The position numbers were made by a program, and so were the translations under genes. Positions 53,001 to 64,000 of a stretch of 64,000 nucleotides of DNA are shown here, in pieces. A model generated the notes under the pieces. The model ran no database searches, was not told where the DNA came from, and was given only the letters and a program-made list of their open reading frames with translations. The stretch is from the NCBI RefSeq assembly GCF_031877795.1, contig NC_133937.1, positions 17,201,501 through 17,265,500 of the forward strand, read 5' to 3'. The stretch comes from Strix aluco. Its lineage: Eukaryota; Chordata; Aves; Strigiformes; Strigidae. Numbering within the stretch: position 1 is the first letter of the stretch; each line of letters begins with the position of its first letter.

Positions 53001-54726
53001 GACTCACTCAGGGTAGCAAGTAGTTAGTGTTATGAACTCCTAGGATTTACACCAGTATTAATCATACAAAAATAGGAGTGTGTACAGATTTAGATTATAA
53101 CAACACTCTTGAGGACATAATTTCAACTCTGTTAGTATGAGAATCTGCCAATTGTAACAGCAGTTTAACAATCCGGAAAATCAGTTCTGTAACACTGGAC
53201 CATAAATGTCCTAAATCAGCAGTGGCTTCCAAGACAATTAACACTTCCCCACACAACATCACCTCTGTCTACAGGTGATTTCTAATACTTGGTGAGTAAC
53301 TGAAGTCAAGACCAGGAACTGACTGACCACATCACATGTGTTTGCTGCCTTTGCTGTATGGAAAGCAGAGAGGTATTTTCTGTATCTAGGTTGTATCACT
53401 TACAGAAACAACATCCACCATTTGGGGCTAGAGGAAAATAGACTACTAAATCTTTTTCTACGATGTATTATGAAGATCCTGTTGAGTATTTTCTGTGGTA
53501 CCTAAAAATTCTTCTAATTCACACTGAACAGGAGGTATTCACAGAAATGGAGCAACACCTCAGAAGGAAAAGGAGATACAATGCTACACTATCTAGATTC
53601 CCTCAGTGCTGGAGTTACCAAAGGAAATTGGGTCAGTATTATTGGAAATTCTCAACATCTCTCAGGAGAGAGAACTGCCAGGTTTTCTTAAGAAAGTGTC
53701 AGTATTGCCTATATTCAGGAAGCTTCTTTCTGACACTGACCATCTGGTAAATTATCATCCTGCATCAAGCTTTCCTTCAGCGTTAAAGAAAATGGAAAAC
53801 TTTGAGAGAGACGATTCCTCTTCTAGTAACATGTTGCCTCAGATTTCCTTGTGTTTTATCAATCTGGTCACGTCAATCTGTGGCTTTAACAGTCTATACT
53901 GAAACATGTTTGCATTGCCCAACCTTTGCACGAGGTTTAAGAAACTTGGCTCTACTTAGAGCTTATGAGCATACCAGTTGTCTGGTTGACCAGTACCAGC
54001 TATAAAGTGCTGACGTACCTGTGGAGGGAGCTGCCCTGCCCACTCCCTCGTGAGGCATTTTGGAGCATTATTTCCCTTCCTTTAGATACATTTGGGTTTT
54101 CATCATGAGCCGCCTTCTCTTCCTTTTGTTAACTGCTTTTAATATACTTAATACTTGATGTGGAGTTGCAGGCTGCAGTGCCTGCAAGTTGATTTTCCCC
54201 CCTCTTCCAACTCCATACTTCTGGGCATCTTCCTGATGAAACCAGCTGGGACTAAAACTTGTCATGACAGTAATGACCATATTTTTGAAAAGAGAGAGAA
54301 GGGATTTCGTACACTGGAGACGGCAACTTGAAAGCAAGCATTTTCATTCACATTATAACTACTTACATTGTTGCTTCCAGAAGAAGGCAGGATTTGCTGC
54401 AGCACTTGCTTTTAATCCTATGAATCTTAGCTTTAAAACTGACAACTGGCACAGTTAATGTCTTGGACAGGCCCTTTACTTGCCCTTGCACAACCCAAGA
54501 GATGTAAACAGTCTTTTGAGAACCATCTGAAAATGGATGACATTTTTGTTTGGGTCAGTTCTCCCTCTTGGTGATAGTCTGCAATTGTCAATATATCCCT
54601 ATGTGAAAGTGATTTTGTCTCCAATTTTCACCATTTAGGTGGCATTCCCATATCAAAGTACTCCCCCTTGCCTCAGAACTTTAAAAACATGTTTATGAGT
54701 CCATCTGTCCTACAGTAAATGCAGGG

Positions 54727-54832
54727 TCTGATTCAGCAAAGCACTGAGCTTTTGCTTAACATGGTCTGCTATAGAGAGAAGGACTTCTGGGTATGCTTAA
54801 CTTTTAGCATATGTTTATGTGCTCTGAATTGA
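54727..54832. repeat. Decayed palindromic repeat with inverted arms
   Basis: The left arm 'gattcagcaaagcac...gcttttgcttaac' and the right arm 'gcttaac...tagcatatgt...gtgctctgaat' are imperfect inverted repeats about 50 bp apart. The wording GATTCAGCAAAGCAC...GCTTAACTTT...AGCA matches a palindromic non-autonomous repeat I remember as common in turtle and crocodilian genomes. I cannot name the family with certainty. Confidence 0.5.
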
Positions 54833-57800
54833 AGAGCTGATGAGCTTTTTACATGGGGCCAATCTGCCCAGTTCACTTCTTACTAAACTGACGTATACTG
54901 AAGTTTTCACTGGTATCTCCCAGTGCCACACTTCACCTTCCCTGCACAGGAACACATTCAAGGCAGACACTGGAGACCATAGTTGCACCATGTAAAAGGA
55001 AATCAAGTGCTAATAGCACAGATGGTGGAGACATACAAAATTAAAACAATTGCAAGAGTAGTCAAATGCTTATGGCTTCACCTACGCTGGCATTTGTAGC
55101 AAACTCTTCTTTACAATGGCTACTTAAAATTCAACTATAATGACAGAAATTGAAATATTAATTGCAATTTATTAAAAAATAGCAGCACCCGAAGAGGGAA
55201 AGAATATTGTTAACTTGACTATTAAACTCTGGTAGTGAGCCAACTGCAAGGGAAAAAAAAACCTGTGCCATTTCTAGCTGAAAGTGAATTAGAGTTATAA
55301 AGCCTCCAATAAGGTATATGATTCATATACCCCTGAATGATCCTATGCTATTAGCCACCTCAACCAGTTGGATATTTGCAGATATTTATGCTTGATTTAT
55401 TCCTTTATTTCATCTAAAATACAGATACCTCAGGCACAGTAAAAACTGCAAGGAAGACGGAAAGCATTCCCCTCTCCTTGGGATGCAACCAGGAATATCA
55501 TGCATGATGGAACACGAAAAAACATTAGGCTGCGATTAAAGTAAATGGATAATGAGGGATGCTTCCACAATGGCCTTTACACTAGAGGTTCAGCTGAGGT
55601 TGGAAAGCAAGCCAGTCCTTCACACAAAGCCAGAGTTCATTGATGGCAAAAGCCAGTCCAAGCAAACACGTCAAGAGGCACAGTAACATTTCCATTTACA
55701 GGCATATAGGTCCCCCTATATGAGGGCTTAACAGCCTGTTTCTTGCTCTCTGTTAACTGAGAATCAACATGCTGCAGACACAGCATGACCTCAAGTTTAA
55801 CTGCCTATATTAAGGCAGTGTCAGAGTCTCAGCACAGGCTGTCCCTGCCCAATAGTATTTATGATCAATGGGCAAGATAAAAAGACAGCTGATGGGAGTG
55901 AAAAAGCAGACAAAGCTGGGTCAGTATGACAAGTGGTCATCCAACAAGGTTGTTTGCCTAGCTTTTGGGAAAGTTTTACAAGGAAAAAAAAGAACAAAAT
56001 TTTTGAAGGAACAGAGAGATCTCTTATGAAAACGTAATTATCAAGTGCAAGACTGGTGGGATGGAGAGAAAGGAAAAACAGTGAGTATAAGTGCTTGCTA
56101 ATCTCCGTACCAAGTTTGAAACCAAGCACTCTTGCTCTTGTGAAAGAGTAAACGTCTCTTCAGCTTTCTTCAAAAGATGCAAATTCTAAAGCCCAAGGCA
56201 AGCACCTCTTGCAGTCCTGTGAACACTATTTTGTACTGCAAAATAACTGTTTCCTCAGATCTCTACACAACATTACATATTACAAACCTTAGGAAAAGCT
56301 TTCTGTAGATAATATTGTCCAGAGTATCTGCTGGAAGAAAGGTACCTGACATCCTCTTTACAGATTACATGCAATAGGTCAGCCTGCAGATGCACAAGCC
56401 ACACACCCACAGAACCTACATACATTGACCATGCTCCACTTAGCCAGGGCAAATGTTTAAGGTCTTGGTTCAAGTAACAGGTTCTACAACACCTACACAA
56501 GCACAGTTTGAGTATCTATTCCAGCGAAAATGTGGAGATTTTAACAGATCTGAGTGCTCAACACTGAGCATACATTTTCTAGAAGTCTTCTAGATTAGCA
56601 ACATCAGTAGAAAGAAAAAAATGTGCATCCATATGATAAAGAAAAATATTATAATGGGCAAGGTTACATTCAGTCCAAAAGGATATTGCTGAATCAGTTT
56701 ACATATCAAACACAATTAAAAAGCAGATGACATTTTAAAATCAGCCTATCCCAAGCATTGAGGAAAACAGTATAAATTCTTCAGTGCCAAAAACAGTAGA
56801 GTAGATAATCCCCTAAGTATTTCCTTGGTACATTTAGAATTTACTTTAAAAAAAAAGATATTTCACAGATTATTTAGTTACATCTGCACATTTACAACGG
56901 ACTTTTTGTAGCAGCATTCAAGGTCGATACATTGGCTGCTTCCGATTCCATTTCCAGCCTGAGCTGTGGGAAACAGAGGGAGCTAACAGAGTAACAACAT
57001 GCATATTCCCAAACTCCAACAGGCCAAGGGCAAAATAATGGCTAATGCAAATTGTGATGCAAAATGAACACCTAACTGCCTTGCCTTTAATTGATTAAAT
57101 AAAAAGGAGGAGGATTAATTCCATCCCGGGTCCCAAATTCACAGTATGCTGCTACAGGCAAGACTCAGAGGTGGAAGGGGAAGTTCCCAAGAGCTTGGCC
57201 AGATCGAGCCGACTGCTTATGCGGTTAGTGGAAGACAGTACCCCTTCTTCCTGAATACCTATTGAAACAATGGGGCTATTGAACACTTCAAAATGAGATC
57301 CTAAAACACAGAACAAGACTGTAAGTGCAACCGTCAGAAACAAATGCATTTGTTGCACCCACTGTGTCAAATAGCAATCTCCTGAGAATCTAATCACGGA
57401 AACAGTAAAATTGGATTTCAGATGAATGTAACTGTCAAATGTTAATGACTGTCATGCGACCTATTGTTTGACATTGTCCTTGCTTGGAACAATTTCGTTA
57501 TTTACTTCAAATGCTATTTATTAGCCTTAGCAGTGTTTGCAGAAGCCAAAGTTTGGTAGTATCAACAGTCCATCAAAAACTTTGTATAGAGCATGTGTAC
57601 CTGAAGAGAATCTTATGGCACAAATCTCCTAAAAGGAGGGAGAAAAAGTATTTATAGGTCAATCACTGCAACAAGAATACAAAGGAAAGAAGTGAGCATT
57701 ATTTAACCTGAGGTGAAGGTGGCAAAGCACAGCACCAGCAGCAAGATACTGTTACTGTCTGTCCTTCAGAGTCTACTGAGCTTAGGCAGGCATCACCACA

Positions 57801-58744
57801 CTAACTGGAGTTTTTATTTACTATTTTAAATCTCCACATAGGGGACTTACAACATTTCATGGCAAAAATGCCAGTAGGGTCAAGACATTATCATTCCTGT
57901 CCATAAACGAATTTCTGCAGGGAGGAATATCTACTCAGAACAGCCAATTATCATGAGCTTAAATTAAGTAAGAGCAAGCATAGGTAAGACCTTCAGTATC
58001 CATATCCCAGTTAAGTGCTCTGATCACTAGGTTCTTGACTGCTCAAAGAGAGATTTTGACTTCGACAGAGGCTGGGAAGGTGGAGTCAACTTCAAGCTAT
58101 TCTGAGCTGTCACCACTAGAATTATGAAACACTACAGGTAGCCCACCACAGTGTCCTGTGTGACAGCAGCTGCATTTACACTTTGAAATGTTCAGGAAAC
58201 ATTCATGGAGAGAGGTACTTTTGGTTGGAAAATGCTGTTTCAAATCATGCACTAATTCATTAATGGCAGCAGTAGTTATGTGAAAATACATTAACAGAAT
58301 AAAGCCTATGCAACTTTTTGTAAAAAGCTTAGTAGTCTTCCTAGGCACTAATGAAACTTGACAGCTTTTCCAGAACAAAACTTGCCAAACCTAAAAGCTT
58401 TCTATAATGGAATAAAAAAGTTTTTACATGCCCGTCCACAAACTCTGCACTTTTTGAGGAATTTCAGGCTGCTGGCAAGCACTTACAAGTGGGTATTGGG
58501 CACACAAAAATCTAACACTTCCTATCCTATCTGACTTCCCTTGTCCAATGGAAAAGAGGACAAGAATAAATTAGAATATTGGGCTAAATATATGATGTTC
58601 AGCTTTCACTAAAATCTAATATCCAGTTTCCATATCTAGTTCTTTTTGCTTCAGACCTGTGGTTTAACAAAATATGACAGTAAAAGGAAATCTGATAGGG
58701 AGCTGTGACCACAGAAGGGTGACATTTTAAAATTATTTTTATTT

Positions 58745-58754
58745 TTAAAAATAG
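58745..58754. promoter_or_regulatory. MEF2-type site TTAAAAATAG
   Basis: Exact consensus match about 490 bp before DUSP29 exon 2, in AT-rich DNA where chance matches are expected. Confidence 0.2.
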
Positions 58755-58889
58755 AAATGGAGAAAAAAAACTCAGTAACTTCTTTTAGGAATGAAGAGCT
58801 TCTTTTTGAATCCCAGATGATCTTACTACTCACATATCACTGACTCTTTATTAGTTCTGCGATATCAATTGATGGGGCAGACGGGTCCT

Positions 58890-59031
58890 ATTTCAAGTTC
58901 TGCCACTGATTTGCTTTTATGACTTTAAATAATTCATTCTGTTTCTTTCTGTATCTCAAGTTTCTTCTTGTACAAGATGGATAGAAGCCACTATTGCCTA
59001 CATTACAAAGGTGCCAGGAAAATAAATTCAT
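58890..59031 (+). repeat. MIR/CORE-SINE-like relic just upstream of DUSP29 exon 2
   Basis: The block order is typical of MIR: 'tttcaagttctgccactgat', then 'tatgactttaaataattc', 'ttctgtatctcaagtttctt', 'acaagatggatagaag', and 'ctacattacaaaggtgc' ending 'aataaattcat'. This is the clearest old SINE in the window. Decay is heavy, so insertion was ancient. Confidence 0.6.
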
Positions 59032-59176
59032 TTTTAAGGTACTCTAAGGACCTGGGAGAGATAATTATGAACTCCAGAAGGATCATTCACTCTGAATGAC
59101 AGTATCTTAAGATCTTTACAATGGTAAATGATGCATTATCAGTTTCATTAACGTTTAGAACATACCAAATCAGAGA

Positions 59177-59190
59177 TTTTTTTTTTTTTT
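59177..59190. repeat. Poly-T run of 14 upstream of DUSP29 exon 2
   Basis: Homopolymer 53 nt before the acceptor AG at 59242-59243. It may contribute to the pyrimidine tract or be incidental. Confidence 0.8.
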
Positions 59191-59243
59191 GGCATGCTGT
59201 GTAAGAAGCTTCTTTGCTTTCATGACAGCTCTTGTTTTAACAG

Positions 59244-59464
59244 GAAAACTGCATTAGATCGCTACAGCCTTGAGAAGGAAGGCTTCACTCACATCCTCAA
59301 CGCGGCCCATGGTCAGCGGAACGTGGACACAGGACCAGAATATTATCACGACATGACTGTGGAGTACCATGGAGTGGAAGCAGATGATCTCCCCACTTTC
59401 AAGCTCAGCCAGTTCTTCTATTCAGCATCTGAATTCATTGATAATGCGCTTCAGGATGAAAGAA
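59244..59464 (+). CDS. DUSP29: DUSP29 coding exon 2 (residues 59-132, central phosphatase core)
   Basis: This exon encodes [59 protein letters not shown] and [15 protein letters not shown]. It carries the NAAHG loop and the general acid Asp107 of the ADDLP loop. It is 221 nt with phases 2 and 1, the same as exon 2 of DUSP13B. Compared with human DUSP29 as I recall it, Trp of GRWNVDTG is Arg84 here, and Asp of FDLS is Lys112. Both sites are conserved or conservatively replaced in DUSP13B. The donor is GTAAGG at 59465. The split codon begins with A, consistent with Ser before KILVHC in the next exon, which is outside the window. Confidence 0.93.
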
Positions 59465-62400
59465 GTAAGGAGGGTGCTGAAAATGGTTAAGAACAGTACA
59501 GTACTCCATCTGATTATGAGCATAGCTCCATGGCATTCAAGCTTGTGGGAATGAAACAAGTCCAATACAGTTTAACAGAGAATATAAAACTAGTAGCAGG
59601 GAACTAGTTTAAGAGAAGGTAAGATTTTTTGTTGCTGTTTTGACTCCTTCATAAACACATCGGAGAGAATCGGACATTGCATAGGTTCCATGAACTAGCT
59701 GTTTTTTCCTCAAATTAGTCCACGTTAAGAAAGGTTGAATGAATATTGGCTGCATAGTGGTGGGAGCGGAACACGAGTGCTCTCCAGAGATTCCAGGCTG
59801 TCACTCCACAGCTTCACACTCTGCAGCATTAGATTCACTCTACAAATATAAACCTACCTTCCTACTTGGCCATCAGATCTACTCCATGCTATAACAGATT
59901 TATCTCTCTGCCATCTTCCAAGCAGCAGGGGACCCAAACAACTCTGCCAGCAGAGATCTAGAAACATTTCATTAAAGCCTTTGTAATTTGTCAGCTTGAT
60001 TACTACAATTCATTATTTTCTGACCTCCAGTAGTGTTCTATCAGAAAGCTTTACAGTGATGTAAAATGCTACAGCCTAGGTCTCACACGGGCTTTCAATA
60101 CTACTACTCTTTCCCCTACATGCCTTTTTTTTTTTTTTTAAATAAATCTCTACAGGATATTTTACCAGAAACCAGGTGAGAAACTTAAGACTTTCCTTCT
60201 GACCTACAAAGACCTTAATATCTGAGGGTCACATAGCAAGTTTCTAGCTTCATGTCAGCTTCTGTTCTTGGCTGTTTAGCTCAGCTGTAGCCAGCTACTA
60301 CCTGGCTTGCCCCCAATAGCCAGACAGGTCTTCACATTTTACCCTTTCAGCAAATATAGTCTACAGCAACCGTCCCTTCCCTTGTTCAAGAGAAAGTCTT
60401 GAAAGTAGTTCAGTTTTAAAAATCAAAGTCTTAATAGCAGGAGAAACTGCTTCAGGAGCTTGCTTGTGAAGAAAGGCACCTGATATTTCAAAAGGTATGT
60501 TTGAAGCACTGCCTTTGGGAAGGAGTGGATAACTAACACCACCTGTGTCTAGACATGGCTGGAGGCCAGAGGTCAGCATTAGGCTAGAGTAGCTGAAATA
60601 AGAAATGCAGACTTCCTCACTCCCACTACCCTCCTGTTCCTCCAAGACCTTTGTCTGCTGCACTGAGGTAAAGAAACAGGCACAAGGGAAGCAGCAAAGG
60701 CTTGAAAAAATAACCTTGCATCCCAGTACACATTGGGGCAGGGAAGGATGGGATGCAGGGGGAGAAGTATTAACCTTTTTGTTTCAAAACCACATCAAAG
60801 TCCAGGAAGTTCTGAAACAGTATCAAGCACCGGTACAACAGTGAAACACTAGACCAAATCAAAGAGTGACTGGATGAACTTCTACAAAACAAAAAAAATC
60901 TGCACTTGCATAGGTACTACCAACTGCAGTAATTCCTGTAGCTGTGCACTGCCTCCCACATTCACATAGTTTTTAAACAAGACAGCTAGGATCCTTCTGA
61001 TAGAGACCAATAAAAATAATTACCATAATACTCATGAAGAAAAAGAGCAAGCTCTTAACTTTCTCCAGAGAAAAAAGTACACTAAATGTACATCTCCTAT
61101 CCCAGCCAAAGATATGCATAAAGGCACATATTCATGGCCCATGTTGAATGCACCACCAATACACATTTACAGAACAAGAGAATGACTCCAGAAACTAAAG
61201 AGTACACTGATGTCTCTTACACTTACAGGAGGAAAGACTAGAGGCAAGTAACTAGTTCTCTCCTCCAACAACATAAATGCATTATTTGTGAATGTGTATC
61301 TAGTGTAGAAAGGTGCTCTGTATTTCAAGTCCTTAATGAAAGGACTATTTGTGTGCATCTTCCTGACTGACAAAGGGCATCCAGATTCCTAAACAGGACG
61401 TTATACTAAGTAACCAAGTACTCATCTCCAGTGGTAATAACAACATGTGACTTCAGAATCTGGTGCAAAGATTTCTGATCAATACCACAATGACAGTCAT
61501 TTGCTACTTTGCATTAGAACTGAGCAAATGCAAAGAGAGGGGGAAAAAGGGAAAAAGAAAAGTTTTGACTCTTGTGACCAGAATGTATGTATTAACGAAT
61601 TTACTTTGGCTGTATTGCATTGTTTGGCGTGTGACCTTCAGTCTGCTAAGTGATCAAATTCATTGAATAGCTGTCTTCACACAACACTTCTCGCTGGGAA
61701 AATGCTCATTAGTCAACGTTGTTAAAACAAGTTATGCAAACGAAGTAGCCTCTTTCTGCAACAGGTCAGAAAGTCTGCCAATTTGGGTGCTGCCAAAACA
61801 CAGTCCTAATGCTGTAATTCTGACCTACCCTTCAAGAATCTTTGTAATGGTGAAAAAACTACCTTAGAGCAGTACTTGCAGAGTTTAAGCATGGGCAGAG
61901 GAGCTTAAAAACAGTGAAAGCAGCCCAACTATAAGAGCAGGTTTTAGAGGCAAACTCAAACCGTTCGCAATTATGCATGCTATCATTCAGCTGTGCATAA
62001 AGATTTCCCAAAACATGCAATTCAGATCATAGAACAGCTTAAAATTTATACCAGCGAGGCCTGATTAACCTGAAAGGAAAACACAATTTTAAAGAGGTTT
62101 TTAAGTTCCCTACTATGCTACAGATTTAGTACTTGTTCCCCTGGTGTCTTAGTTCCTCAGAATGTGAAGTAGAGGGGAACAGCATTTTCTTTCCATATGA
62201 AGATGTCATGGGAAAAAATACATTAAAGACAGAGATTAAAAAAAAGCAATATGAGAAGAAACATATGAGACCGATACAAAGACCCAAGGCATTTGACCAA
62301 AGACACCTCAACATTCACATCACTCCATCTTACTCTGGAGAGGGAGTGCTGTATCTAGACAGATTTTCAAGTAACACAAGCCCAAGTCAAGTGATCAAAA

Positions 62401-64000
62401 TATTTCAGGGACCTGTCACCACTCAGCAGACCTCTGGCTCTGTGCATTGGTATTTCATATTCAGCCACACCTTGAAGGATGCAAGTGGTCAGAATCAAAG
62501 ACTGCAAGAGCAGACTCCCTCTTGGGGAAAGAGGTTTCAGATCGGTCCTTACATCAGAACTGAAGAAACTACAAAATAGTACAGAAGGGACGTGGCATTT
62601 TGCTGTAACAGGCAGACAGATCTTGAATATTCACACACAGGAAAGAAGAGACTTCATTTTCCTACAACCAGGGGGCATTCCAGAAAATTGTACGGTCATT
62701 TTTTTGTCTTTGCTAACACAACATAAAACTGTACATTTTCTCCTAGATCTCCTGCTTTTACCACCCACACAAAGCAAAGACTTGCTTGTCCTATCACGTA
62801 TTTTACCACCTCAACAGCAACCCATTTGGAAGGTGGGAAGCTCTAAAGAGAAGCATGAAGAGCTGAACAAATGAGAGTTTTCATCTGTTTCAAATATTTG
62901 CAGTAATAATAGAAAGGATTATCGTTTTCCAGGAGAGGAAAAGGCACTTTTAGTTATCAGAGAGACTGGAATTTTGCCAAGATGCCTCTGAGACTATCTG
63001 CTGGGATTAGGATGCGGACTGTAACCATTAATCCTCTAGTGTTGGCAGTTCTTGATGCATCCATTACACAGCAATGCTACTTGTGCCAAGACATCTTCTT
63101 GTGCCTGGAAGCAAAGGAGTTAATCAGCAGGAGTCATGGCTTTGCACCCAACACTTCTCACTAGGCATAGCTGACAGAGATAAACTATTATTGGCCCTGA
63201 TAGGATTTTTTTTTTCCTGTAGCAATTCAGCTTAGCAGGGTGTTAGAGAGAATGCTCCAAATCTACTTCCTTCAGCAGTTCAACCCTTTGCAAGACCCCC
63301 TCAAGGGCTTTGAATCATTTTTGGAAATCTTTTGAAGTGTTTCAAAACCTGTCAATCAGACCTGAACCCACTCACTGTTCTCTTCCTCCACCTCCTCCAG
63401 ACACAGCAAATGGGGAAGGTTCCACTTTGTCTTATATCTTTGCTAGTACGTAGAGCCAAGGACTTTCTGCCTCTGGAAGTCCAAAGTTAAACCAAGCAAT
63501 GTCACTAAGCTAAATCTTGAGACACATTTATTCAGAGACAAAAACTGTTAGCAGAGACTTTGCATTCACAGTATACGAGACAGGCCACTATTGCAAGTAG
63601 ACGATCATATAAAACACTCAGAGGTGACGGTCGTGGTGGTTACTTTCATTCAACACAACAGGGTAAGGGTGACTAGCCAGAGATTTCCAAAGAAGCTCTT
63701 CTACAGTTTAAGAGATGGTTTCTTTCTATCCCCCTGGTTGTATGCTTGGTATCTTCTATGGTCCTTCTTATCCTTTGCCCTCAAAAATATCACTGAGCCT
63801 TAAAAAGACTTGTTAACTATATCTTACAAATGAAGTATTTGGGCATAAAGAGATGCAATCTAGATCTTGAAGGACATGATTGTCAGAACAAAAAATTCAA
63901 ATTCTGTTAGCTGTTGTGTCTAGCTGGTAGAAATGAAAAAGTCGCCTGCATGCATACCATTTATCCTCATGGTTGGATGGTTTGATAGCACACCAAAACC
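59465..64000 (+). other. DUSP29 intron 2, 5' part (phase 1)
   Basis: It begins GTAAGG and has no 3' end inside the window. I searched for an exon starting with a KxLVHC-like sequence and found none. A poly-T run lies at 60125-60139. Two overlapping + strand open frames at 62133-62579 and 62479-62874 have no recognisable domain and different frames, so they are treated as chance. No other gene is seen. Confidence 0.75.
60125..60139. repeat. Poly-T run of 15
   Basis: Simple homopolymer inside DUSP29 intron 2. Confidence 0.85.

Larger units (their letters stand above)
49713..59243 (+). other. DUSP29 intron 1 (9.5 kb, phase 2)
   Basis: It begins GTAAGT and ends 'tgttttaacag'. It holds the duplicated donor segment, a MEF2-type site at 50044, poly-A at 50812-50824, a palindromic repeat relic near 54.7 kb, an AT-rich conserved-looking block near 57.4-57.55 kb, a MIR-like relic at about 58890-59031 and poly-T at 59177-59190. 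No nested gene is recognised. Open frames such as 51152-51535 and 53463-53902 have no family resemblance. Confidence 0.85.
49537..64000 (+). other. DUSP29: Gene span: dual specificity phosphatase 29, 5' part (continues past the right edge)
   Basis: Two coding exons (49537-49712 and 59244-59464) encode residues 1-132 and the first base of codon 133, of a protein near 220 residues in human. The product aligns with human DUSP29/DUPD1 throughout: [47 protein letters not shown] and [11 protein letters not shown] with general acid Asp107. The exon with the catalytic HCxxGxSRS loop is absent from 59465-64000 and must lie beyond, so intron 2 exceeds 4.5 kb. The family enzyme removes phosphate from Tyr and Ser/Thr, and in mammals is expressed mainly in skeletal muscle, with reported effects on MAPK and AMPK signalling. 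No disabling change is seen in the visible part. Confidence 0.93.

Noticed and set aside
60938-60960. GTGCACTGC word suggesting the VHC of the DUSP29 catalytic exon
   Set aside because: The following codons give Leu-Pro-His with no GxSRS loop, and there is no acceptor in phase 1.
62133-62874. Two overlapping + strand frames of 148 and 131 codons in DUSP29 intron 2
   Set aside because: They are in different frames, show no family motif, and there is no evidence for the missing catalytic exon here.
1-64000. CRISPR arrays, operons, tRNA or rRNA genes, intact transposons or endogenous retroviruses
   Set aside because: No regularly spaced repeats, no tRNA B-box with cloverleaf context, and no transposase, reverse transcriptase or paired LTRs recognised on either strand.

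Overview
The window is vertebrate nuclear DNA, AT-rich, with small coding exons in large introns. Both recognisable genes are on the + strand and are atypical dual-specificity protein phosphatases. DUSP13B (testis- and muscle-type DUSP13, also called TMDP) is complete in three coding exons at 13914-14104, 14802-15022 and 22777-22991. DUSP29 (DUPD1) starts at 49537, has two coding exons in the window (49537-49712 and 59244-59464), and is cut by the right edge before its catalytic-cysteine exon. The order DUSP13 then DUSP29 on one strand matches the human 10q22 arrangement as I recall it. The protein divergence, few interspersed repeats, and absence of primate or rodent SINEs or L1 suggest a bird or other sauropsid (crocodilian or turtle). 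I cannot fix the species.

Layout: 1-13912 has no recognised exon. It holds an ancient SINE-like relic (about 4870-5035), AT-rich stretches that look like conserved non-coding DNA, and an unexplained 311-codon minus-strand open frame at 11197-12132. DUSP13B follows, with a short first intron (697 bp) and a 7.75 kb second intron, ending at a polyadenylation signal at 23181. About 26 kb of gene-poor DNA (23.2-49.5 kb) follows, with old SINE/LINE-like relics, simple repeats and scattered MEF2-type sites. DUSP29 then occupies the rest: a 9.5 kb first intron, and a second intron that runs off the right edge.

The two genes share intron phases (2, then 1) and a middle coding exon of exactly 221 nt, as expected for an old tandem duplication. 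Each protein carries the conserved EVWPNLYxGD entry strand, the NAA loop and the general-acid Asp. The HCxxGxSRS phosphate-binding loop is seen only in DUSP13B because the DUSP29 exon lies beyond 64000. I found no third family member (DUSP13A/MDSP) in the window. I found no CRISPR array, rRNA, tRNA, intact transposon or bacterial-type system. The most interesting observations are a near-duplicate of the DUSP29 exon 1 splice-donor region inside intron 1, two family-atypical residues in DUSP29, the 311-codon antisense frame, and a decayed palindromic repeat at about 54.7 kb.
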